Part shown: piece by piece, positions 24,957 through 30,529 of the stretch
Layout of the letters: each line of letters starts with the position of its first letter
How positions within the stretch are numbered: position 1 is the first letter of the stretch
From: Prevotella sp.
GTDB taxonomy: Bacteria > Bacteroidota > Bacteroidia > Bacteroidales > Bacteroidaceae
Direction: 5' to 3'
DNA: 30,529 nucleotides
Assembly (NCBI GenBank): GCA_021636625.1
Contig: JAJWLX010000040.1
Location: forward strand, 1 to 30,529
Made by a program: the position numbers and the translations under genes
Notes under the pieces: model-generated
Database searches by the model: none
The model's input: only the letters and a program-made list of their open reading frames with translations
What the model was told of the DNA's origin: nothing

Positions 24957-26888
24957 TTATTTGTCAAAATCTATTCCTGTCAATTTCGATAATCTGGATT
25001 TAATGGCTCCCCTATTTCTAAGAAATATGTTCATTAGTTCGTTAACAGATTTTCCTTCTTTATATAGTGTCACCAGTTTATTGTCGTCAATTTCTGTCCA
25101 AGGCTTATAAGCGTTGGGATAGACTGCCTTCTGTTGTTCCATATACGATGGATGATTTGTGTTCTGTTGTTCTATATACGATTGATGATCTGTGTTTGAA
25201 CAGGAATCATTTATACCAAAAATCTCCATCAAATCCTTTATGACTCTTTCCTGGTTTTCTTGAACTGTGTCAGGAGTCCATGCATTCGGATATGTTTTGT
25301 ATATTTTTTGAGAACTAGCAAAAGAACCTATATTCTTCTCGAAATATCTTTTTAGCTTCTCCTGATAATCCAAGTTACCTAAAGAAGAATTCTTTCGACG
25401 ACCAATCAGGCATAAATTTCCGATTCTATGCGTATAATAGTCTCTCTGTTCTTCATTAAAATCCTTTACCCACTGACTGGTTGCTTTAGGATTTTGTGGA
25501 AGAATATGCTCAATTGATGTAGTCCCGAAATCTTTCCATTCGGACTTATCCTTGTATTTGTATTCAAGCAGCATCAGAAGTGCATAAGTATATCGTCTGC
25601 CGTATATCTCAGATTGAATGTTAGCCATGAAAACTTGTTCATTAAATGAATAATAATCATGAGCTTCTAGCACATCAGATGTATTGCATGCTTCTTCTAT
25701 CAAATTAATGATATTATTCAAGTTGTCAATACGATACGATGGGGTTTTACCACATACTGCATCTGCAATATTTTTGCATGCCACCTTCTTTGTAAATTCA
25801 AGGAGTCCATCGTTTCCAAATTTTCTTCCATATGCCAAAATAACAGGAACCCAATCTGTTGAAGGCATACACTCATTGAGTGTTCTTATCAACGTACAAT
25901 ACTCTGAATCTTCATTGCCTGCCAAATTTATCAGTTTGTTATAATCTTCGTATGCTTTAAAAACATAGTTGAAGAATTCTTTTCCCTGTTTAATTTTCCC
26001 AGCTTTGAAAACTTGCTTGTCATATTCATCGAGCAGATTCATTTTTTGTCGCTTTTTGAGCAACATAGTTCGTACATACGCAAGGAAACGGTCAAAATCA
26101 TTTCCTAAATCTTCCTGCATTTTTTCCCATTCACGTGCATACTCATTCATTTCACCATCATCCTCAATTTTTTCAAGATTAGATGATTTCAATATGTCTG
26201 CATTACTTAATTTTTGACCACGGTCATTCATGACAGAAAATAGGCGAAATGCATCCTCTAATGAATCTGCTGATATATATATCATAACAACATTGTTGAG
26301 AATGAAAGTTAGAAAAGCATCTAAATCTATTTCTTCATGAGTTGTAATATATTCATTGTAACAAACCAATGCATTACACATCCTTTGAATAGAAGTACTT
26401 TCTTTCTTATCATTGGCCTTCTTTACAATTTCATCCCAATGTTGCGTAATACTGCCGGGTGTCATTAAGTATTCCTCTATGAATTTCTTCACATTACCAC
26501 GTATTTCATATGAAAGACGTATTCGCTCCGGAATCTGCTTAATCTTATTTGCCTTTTGGAATATCAAATCAACACAGGTTTCCTTGACATCGCAAGAAGA
26601 ATCGGCATAGTCACGTAAAAACGCAAATAAGAGGAACAGGGTAGTGATACGCTGCTGTCCATCAAGCAGATCATTGTTATTATCTTTACTTTGAATGATG
26701 TATGATCCTAAAAAGTATTCTTCTTTGGCATGCTCTATATAATTAGACGCAAAATCGTCCAACATATCATTCACATTATCGCTTTCCCAAACGTAATGTC
26801 TCTGATATGAAGGAACAGTGTACCATTCCGCGAAAACCTGAGCAATAGTTTGCTTTCCAAATCCTATTTCTTTATTTCCAGATTTCAT
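24957..26888 (-). CDS. GmrSD-like type IV restriction protein (DUF262 + DUF1524) with C-terminal HTH-like segment
   Basis: An apparently intact 643-residue cytosolic protein. The DUF262 domain (GmrS-like, ParB-type nucleotide-binding/hydrolysis) spans about 10-260, with VPSYQRHYVW (25-34), the hallmark DGQQR (76-80) and LFSVMNDRGQKLSNADI (216-232). DUF1524 (GmrD-like HNH nuclease) has SIEHILPQNP (458-467), RIGNLCLI (488-495) and a downstream Asn. GmrSD enzymes cut phage DNA carrying modified, often glucosylated, cytosines. After two 11-residue repeats (565-586) the C-terminus (about 596-637) has a KPWTEIDDNKLVTLYKEG pattern like a small Myb/HTH DNA-binding unit. It lies inside the collapsed BREX operon, where type IV enzymes such as BrxU are known companions. 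It is richer in A+T than the housekeeping genes. Confidence 0.85.
   Translation of the reverse strand: MKSGNKEIGFGKQTIAQVFAEWYTVPSYQRHYVWESDNVNDMLDDFASNYIEHAKEEYFLGSYIIQSKDNNNDLLDGQQRITTLFLLFAFLRDYADSSCDVKETCVDLIFQKANKIKQIPERIRLSYEIRGNVKKFIEEYLMTPGSITQHWDEIVKKANDKKESTSIQRMCNALVCYNEYITTHEEIDLDAFLTFILNNVVMIYISADSLEDAFRLFSVMNDRGQKLSNADILKSSNLEKIEDDGEMNEYAREWEKMQEDLGNDFDRFLAYVRTMLLKKRQKMNLLDEYDKQVFKAGKIKQGKEFFNYVFKAYEDYNKLINLAGNEDSEYCTLIRTLNECMPSTDWVPVILAYGRKFGNDGLLEFTKKVACKNIADAVCGKTPSYRIDNLNNIINLIEEACNTSDVLEAHDYYSFNEQVFMANIQSEIYGRRYTYALLMLLEYKYKDKSEWKDFGTTSIEHILPQNPKATSQWVKDFNEEQRDYYTHRIGNLCLIGRRKNSSLGNLDYQEKLKRYFEKNIGSFASSQKIYKTYPNAWTPDTVQENQERVIKDLMEIFGINDSCSNTDHQSYIEQQNTNHPSYMEQQKAVYPNAYKPWTEIDDNKLVTLYKEGKSVNELMNIFLRNRGAIKSRLSKLTGIDFDK
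25129..25194. repeat. 33-base tandem repeat inside the GmrSD-like gene
   Basis: Two copies (25129-25161 and 25162-25194) differ at three positions and keep the frame, encoding NTDHQSYIEQQ and NTNHPSYMEQQ. They form the linker between the nuclease and the HTH-like segment, and copy number may vary between strains. Confidence 0.8.
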
Positions 26889-26907
26889 AATTCAATTTGA
26901 TTTTGGA

Positions 26908-28020
26908 TTATTTCTTTCTAATTTCTTCTTCCAATTCATTGATGCTTGGCAATTTCTCATTGAAATTGTTTGGAAGAATTTGTATTCCCTCATAAGCTGT
27001 AATAGCTATTGGCTGATTATACCCTTCCAGGCAATATTGCGCAAAAAGGTTGTTCTTATTTCGACAAATAAGTAGTCCAATGGTTGGTCTATCCAAATCA
27101 GACTTCAATATATGATTTACAAGTGACATATACCCAGACAGTTGTCCGAGATATGACGACTCAAATTCTGTTATTTTCACCTCAACCACTACGTAGGCAT
27201 GCAATTTTGTATTGTAAAACAACAAATCCGTAAATTGTTCTTTGCCAGCTACAGATAGCAAATATTCTCTACCCATATAGGCAAAGCCTGACCCTAAGCT
27301 CATCAATAGCTGATTAACATGCTGCACAAGGGCATTCTTGAGATTTTCCTCATCGAAAGATTCTTTTAGTTTTAAAAAGGAAAAATTCAAAGGGTCATTT
27401 ATGAGTTCTCTTGCTAAATCTCCAGTAGGATGAGGCATTGTTTGAGGAAAGTTGTTCACAGCTTTTCCTTGTCGTTCATATAACCCGTTATTTTTCCCTT
27501 TATCGCCAATCATATTCAGCAAAGTAGCCCTGGACCAACAGTTCTCTAATATTTTTGATGCGTAGAATATGGCTTTTTCAGGAGCATCTTCTAAGTAGTC
27601 AATAATTACTTTGTGATGACCCCATGGAATAGAAAAGATGTTCAATGGCATCGTCTGTGTTTCTGTTGGTACAGAATGCAATGGCTTAGAAATTTCCCCA
27701 GCTTGGGGAAATTTCTTAAATATTTGACTATAGAGTTTATAAAATCTTTTACAATACTATAAAGAGCCAGGTGTGAGTCCTGCTACTCCTGGTAAAGCTA
27801 CACGAAGATCTTTGCTTAGTATTTGTATGGCAGAACTGCCATATTTGCTCTCGAATTCTCGTTCGCAGATGTCTCGACCTAAGCTCCAATAAAATTCTAA
27901 CTTGTCGGAGTTGACATGTATTGCAGCTTTTAACTGTTGCTTTTTGAATCGTTTTTCTATATCGCTAACCCATTGTTTATAGTCTGGGTCTGTTATTGCT
28001 GACGTCATTGTCTTTTTCAT
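26908..28020 (-). pseudogene. DUF1016/YhcG-type PDDEXK nuclease gene with one in-frame TAG
   Basis: One continuous frame of 371 codons is cut by a single TAG at 27757-27759. The upstream 87 residues form the DUF1016 N-terminal helical domain (FYWSLGRDI, IQILSKDLR, PGVAGLTPGSL). Past the stop the frame continues YCKRFYKLYSQ, which is the expected family continuation, so the codon was probably Trp (TGG to TAG). The downstream part (a TTG at 27681 is only an apparent start) has SIPWGHHK and the PDDEXK nuclease core FTDLLFYN...VVEVK. DUF1016 proteins are common in defence islands. The stop would leave a nuclease-less N-terminal peptide unless read through or restarted. It is 19 bases before the GmrSD-like gene. 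A sequencing error is the main alternative. Confidence 0.85.
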
Positions 28021-28064
28021 ATTCTTCTAATTAATTTGCTGTTGCGGATATTACACGTCGCCCA

Positions 28065-28577
28065 CTATTTTATTTTCTGTAAAATATCACCGAACTTGGC
28101 ATAGTTCACCACCACATCGTCATCGAGGTCGAAGCTGATGGCTTGCTCGGCTACTACCTGCAAGCGCTCATGATATTCACGGCATTCATCGAGTTGCTTC
28201 TGCAGCGCCTGCAGCTGCTTGGTCTCCTTGGTAGAGAGTTCGGCACGGCGAGCATCGAGCTTGTCGATTTCTGACTCCAGGTGTTCGATGTAAGGGAGGA
28301 GATACTTCGAGCGCACACGTTCTGCGGTGTAGGCATTCATGCGATGCATGTAGGCGATGACCTGGAAGGTGCCCTTCTTGGATGAGAACAGCCAGTAGAT
28401 AGGGCGGTTCTGATACATCTTCTTGTGGTCTTTCCTGAAGTCCTTTACGAAGTTTTGCTCCAGTGTCTTGCCGAGGCGGTAGCGTCCGAGCATGCAACCC
28501 ACAGCATAGCTGATGAGTTGCTTGATAATGGCATCATCGTGCCATACGATATGTTGAGTGTTGTTATTGTCTGTCAT
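28065..28577 (-). pseudogene. pglX: PglX C-terminal remnant
   Basis: PglX is the adenine-specific DNA methyltransferase of BREX, about 1150-1250 residues. This 170-residue frame has only its C-terminal end: LISYAVGCMLGRYRL (about 21-35), then NRPIYWLFSSKKGTFQVIAYMHRM (about 57-80), a coiled-coil region with SKYLLPYIEHLESEIDKL, and the characteristic ending DVVVNYAKFGDILQKIK. No methyltransferase motif (NPPY) remains. In full-length members a longer segment separates the GRY and RPIYW motifs, so an internal deletion is likely here too. The frame has its own ATG and no stop. Its composition is closer to the housekeeping genes than to the flanking A+T-rich DUF1016 and GmrSD genes. It stands first in the order pglX, pglZ, brxL. 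Confidence 0.75.
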
Positions 28578-28640
28578 AATTATATTCCTTTCTATAAGTT
28601 ATTTTTCTCTTTTGCCAACTTTTTGACCTCGTTAATTTCA

Positions 28641-28955
28641 CTAATCAAGCTGGCGTTTTGACCAACATTCATTTACTGCCTCTAATTGGTAGTATTTACG
28701 TTTGTCATCATCAGAGATAGCAATAAGTTGCTTATATTGATACCAATTCAATTGCGTCCGCAGTGTGGACGCAATTGGATAGATAGTATAAAACTGGCGA
28801 CAACGTTCCAGTTGACGTACACCAAATCCGCTGCCATACTCAGGCTCAATCTCTTTGGCAAGGTTCTTTATAAGGTAGGTGCCATAGTCTGCACGTTCTT
28901 TCCCTTGTTGTTCCTTTTCTACTATACGCTGTCCTATAGCCCAGTACATTTGCAC
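28641..28955 (-). pseudogene. DUF1016 N-terminal fragment
   Basis: A 104-residue fragment of the DUF1016 N-terminal domain, opening at a GTG (28955) with an in-frame TAA at 28965-28967. Visible family motifs are MYWAIGQRIVEKEQQGKERADYG, LIKNLAKEIEPEYGSGF and STLRTQLNWYQYKQLIAI. It ends at WSKRQLD, where intact members continue into the linker and nuclease domain. The same frame extends up to an ATG at 29003 before the TAA, so both its start and its end seem damaged. It is different in sequence from the DUF1016 gene at 26908-28020, so it is a second family member and not a copy. Its promoter may still drive the remnant operon. Confidence 0.75.
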
Positions 28956-29027
28956 TCTGTGACCTTAAACATTTGTAATACTATCGTTGCAGTCTATCTG
29001 CATTTCGGTATTTACATCTTATATATG

Positions 29028-29035
29028 CAAAAGTA
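29028..29035 (-). promoter_or_regulatory. candidate promoter -7 element for the defence island
   Basis: TACTTTTG on the minus strand fits TAnnTTTG. No good -33 TTTG is seen at 19-21 bases. It lies about 25 bases before the ATG at 29003 of the broken DUF1016 fragment and is the best candidate for the ancestral operon promoter. Confidence 0.4.
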
Positions 29036-29125
29036 CAGTTTTTATTCGAAATAACATCATAAAAGTAGGAAAAATAGTATTTGATTTCCGTTAATAAGGG
29101 TTAAATGAATAGCTTGGTTATAAAA

Positions 29126-29163
29126 AAAGAGGGTGTGTCATCAATTCATGACACACCCTCTTT
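29126..29163 (-). terminator. strong terminator after the HU-smalltalk pair
   Basis: A perfect 16-bp stem (29126-29141 with 29148-29163) with a 6-base loop is followed on the minus strand by a T run (TTTTTTT). It lies about 26 bases past the smalltalk stop codon and separates this pair from the BREX remnant. Confidence 0.88.
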
Positions 29164-29189
29164 GAGAGGTTCTAGCTTTACATCCCGAC

Positions 29190-29282
29190 TTACATACAGC
29201 TTGTCAAACCTAAAGAGGCTGCGATGGCTGTAAGGAGTGAGAGAGCAATCTTAATCACGGTTTTCCAGGTTTCACGTTTCAT
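29190..29282 (-). CDS. smalltalk-family microprotein
   Basis: A 30-residue frame, MKRETWKTVIKIALSLLTAI then AASLGLTSCM, found by reading the gap between the HU gene and the terminator. It has a basic start, one hydrophobic helix (about 9-26) and a Cys near the end (LTSC). It matches my recollection of the Bacteroidota 'smalltalk' protein family, which is about 30 residues and is often found next to HU-like DNA-binding genes, as here. The Cys could be a lipobox-like site, although only one residue would follow it. It is 12 bases after the HU gene and is followed by its own strong terminator, which supports it as a real gene. Its function is unknown. Confidence 0.75.
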   Translation of the reverse strand: MKRETWKTVIKIALSLLTAIAASLGLTSCM

Positions 29283-29294
29283 GGGCTATATTTT

Positions 29295-29924
29295 TTAGAA
29301 ATTTACATTGTCACCACTTTCTCCGTTGTCACCGGTATCGCTTCCGCCAGTCTGCGAACCGCCAGTCTGCGAACCGCCACCCTGGGTTCCGGTATCGCCC
29401 GTGTTGCCACCGGTAGTTCCGGTATCACCCTTGTTCTCGTCAGGGTTCTCCTGGTTGCCGCCCTCGGTGTCCTCCACATCCTTCGAATCGTTGGAAGCGA
29501 TGTTCTTTACCACTTCGCCGTCGCGGTTTACGCAGGTGATGCTGATACCCGTCTTGGCAAGCTCCTGCTTGATCTCCATATTAGGGCAAAAGATTACGCG
29601 GCGCTGGGTGATGAGCTTGGTGCTCACATCCTCTACCGACTTCACCGCATTGGCACGCAGACCGAAACGCATGGTGCCCAGACCCGGAACTGCTACGGAG
29701 TGACCCTCAGTAGCCCACGCCTTGATTACCTCGCTCAGGGCAGCGTATGCCACGTTCATCACGGCAGGAGTCAGACCGCAATGCAGGGCAGCCTGCTGGA
29801 TCACCTTCTCCGGTGTGAGCTTGTTGTAGATCAGTGGCTGCATCACGTACATGTACTGGTCCTTGCCACCTTCCTTACCCAAGTAAGCAATCTTGCGCTC
29901 AATAGCTTTTACATTCATTCCCAT
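29295..29924 (-). CDS. HU-family DNA-binding protein with Gly/Thr/Ser-rich tail
   Basis: A 209-residue protein. Residues about 1-125 resemble the large Bacteroidota HU/IHF-like family (MNVKAIERKIAYL, EVIKAWATEGHSVAVPGLGTMRFGLRA). A beta-rich segment with ITCVNRDGEVVKNI follows. The tail (about 150-209) is acidic and low in complexity, with repeated GGSQT and GDTGT units; two 15-base DNA repeats at 29344-29373 encode part of it. The protein is expected to bind DNA, and the tail is probably disordered. The start may be Met1 (29924) or Met3 (29918). It has a clear promoter and is paired with the smalltalk gene. It belongs to a type often found near mobile elements and capsule or integrase loci in Bacteroidota. 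Confidence 0.85.
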   Translation of the reverse strand: MGMNVKAIERKIAYLGKEGGKDQYMYVMQPLIYNKLTPEKVIQQAALHCGLTPAVMNVAYAALSEVIKAWATEGHSVAVPGLGTMRFGLRANAVKSVEDVSTKLITQRRVIFCPNMEIKQELAKTGISITCVNRDGEVVKNIASNDSKDVEDTEGGNQENPDENKGDTGTTGGNTGDTGTQGGGSQTGGSQTGGSDTGDNGESGDNVNF

Positions 29925-29953
29925 AACTCAAAAACATTTTAGTTAAACATTGA

Positions 29954-29976
29954 TTGCAGAACTTTTGTTTCTGCAA
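29954..29976 (-). promoter_or_regulatory. 8-bp hairpin in the HU gene leader
   Basis: TTGCAGAA (29954-29961) and TTCTGCAA (29969-29976) form a perfect stem with a 7-base loop between the promoter and the start codon at 29924. A role in mRNA stability or translation is possible. Confidence 0.45.
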
Positions 29977-29999
29977 GCCATTGTGTTTCAATGACAATG

Positions 30000-30030
30000 C
30001 AAAGATACAAAATTTTGGGGCGGAAATCAA
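30000..30030 (-). promoter_or_regulatory. Bacteroidota-type promoter for the HU gene
   Basis: On the minus strand TTG (30028-30030) is followed after 20 bases by TATCTTTG (30000-30007), an exact match to TAnnTTTG. The leader to the start codon is about 70 bases. Confidence 0.72.
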
Positions 30031-30073
30031 GAGTTGTTCGCCACTTGAAAGAAAAAACAGTTATTATAATAAG

Positions 30074-30105
30074 TCTGTGCATCTGTGTTATCTGTGAAAT
30101 CTGTG
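30074..30105. repeat. four TCTGTG units with 8-9 base period
   Basis: TCTGTG occurs at 30074, 30082, 30091 and 30100 in the gap after the right integrase gene. Simple repeats of this kind are common between genes in Bacteroidota; no role is apparent. Confidence 0.6.
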
Positions 30106-30110
30106 GGAAA

Positions 30111-30529
30111 CTAGCAGGCTGCTAAGCCCTTGAGCTGATAGTTCAGCAGATGGGTGGCGCTGGATAGCATCTGGTTCGTGATATGCGCATATCGCTGCGT
30201 GGTGTTGATGCTCTGATGCCCCAGATACCTCATGATGGTATAGATATCCGTGCCCTGCGTCAATAATAGGGTGGCGCAGGTGTGGCGGCCCGAATGGAAG
30301 GTGATATGCTTGTCGGAGATGCAGCAGTCTTCCAGCCATACTTCCAGATGCTCGCCCAGATGATGGGGTGAGAGATGGGCGAAGAAATAGGGAGTATTGC
30401 CATTCTTGGCATGAAGCTTCGTGAGAATATGGTGCGCCTCTTCCGGCAGCGGAAGCCTAAGCCAGCGTTGCGTCTTCTTCATCTTCTTATATATATAATA
30501 GGTGTCATCGCGTTTTTCGATGTCATGGA
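30111..30529 (-). CDS. tyrosine recombinase, C-terminal part (runs off the right edge)
   Basis: The last 139 or so residues of a site-specific integrase. The frame is open to the window edge, with DTYYIYKKMKKTQRWLRLPL covering the beta-hairpin and its Lys. The catalytic HSGRHTCATLLL (His-x-x-Arg), YLGHQSINTTQRYAHI (His and nucleophile Tyr) are intact; the first catalytic Arg lies beyond the edge. The internal ATG at 30482 is not the start. It is distinct from the integrase at 228-1418. It lies upstream of the HU/smalltalk pair on the same strand, a pattern that fits an integrative element with cargo. Confidence 0.9.
   Translation of the reverse strand, partial: HDIEKRDDTYYIYKKMKKTQRWLRLPLPEEAHHILTKLHAKNGNTPYFFAHLSPHHLGEHLEVWLEDCCISDKHITFHSGRHTCATLLLTQGTDIYTIMRYLGHQSINTTQRYAHITNQMLSSATHLLNYQLKGLAAC

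Noticed and set aside
26908..27681. Separate nuclease gene starting at a TTG
   Set aside because: The same frame continues upstream through one TAG into the DUF1016 N-terminal domain with the expected family sequence, so it is one broken gene.
28590..28643. 18-codon open stretch (LISEINEVKKLAKEKNNL) between the DUF1016 fragment and the pglX remnant
   Set aside because: It could be a leftover of a linker, but it has no start codon of its own and is too short to assign.
30088..30339. 83-residue open frame on the minus strand
   Set aside because: It is a frame-shifted reading of the right integrase gene, whose catalytic residues are in the other frame.

Overview
The window looks like chromosome from a gut or oral member of the Bacteroidota, most likely a Prevotella/Segatella-type organism. 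The reasons are a complete Bat (aerotolerance) operon, promoters of the Bacteroidota form TAnnTTTG, leaders without obvious Shine-Dalgarno sequences, a HU-like protein paired with a 'smalltalk' microprotein, and an M13 peptidase of PepO type. The species is inferred from family knowledge; no database was searched.

Layout. (1) 1-1418: a complete minus-strand tyrosine recombinase beside a noncoding end with inverted and direct repeats. (2) 1495-5194: a minus-strand housekeeping operon, rsmG - metallo-beta-lactamase-fold hydrolase - ruvC - twin-ABC ATPase, with a clear promoter and a clear terminator. (3) 5237-8134: plus-strand HAD hydrolase, panB and an MFS transporter. (4) 8182-16994: the MoxR/Bat operon: moxR, DUF58, a BatD-like membrane protein, batA, batB, batC and a fused batD-batE. 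It is preceded by a 12-bp leader hairpin. (5) 17068-23229: PAP2 phosphatase, queA, an ABC-F protein and an M13 metallopeptidase.

(6) 23327-29035: a minus-strand defence island that I read as a collapsed type 1 BREX locus. The canonical order pglX - pglZ - brxL survives, but each gene keeps only fragments. brxL joins its N-terminal domain in frame to a C-terminal MIT_C/phospholipase D-like domain, with the AAA+/Lon core gone. pglZ keeps about 43 N-terminal codons and about 230 C-terminal codons in different frames. pglX keeps only a shortened C-terminus. Between pglX and pglZ sit an intact GmrSD-like (DUF262/DUF1524) gene and a DUF1016/YhcG-type nuclease gene broken by one in-frame TAG. A second, N-terminal DUF1016 fragment lies at the promoter end.

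(7) 29126-30529: a terminator, a 30-residue smalltalk lipoprotein-like peptide, a HU-family protein with a Gly/Thr-rich tail, and the C-terminal part of a second tyrosine recombinase running off the right edge.

The Bat genes probably act together at the inner membrane: a MoxR ATPase, VWA proteins with MIDAS sites and TPR/SH3 scaffolds. The island appears to have lost BREX function while keeping one plausible type IV restriction gene. No tRNA, rRNA, CRISPR array or insertion sequence was recognised, and no stretch above 300 bases lacks a gene.
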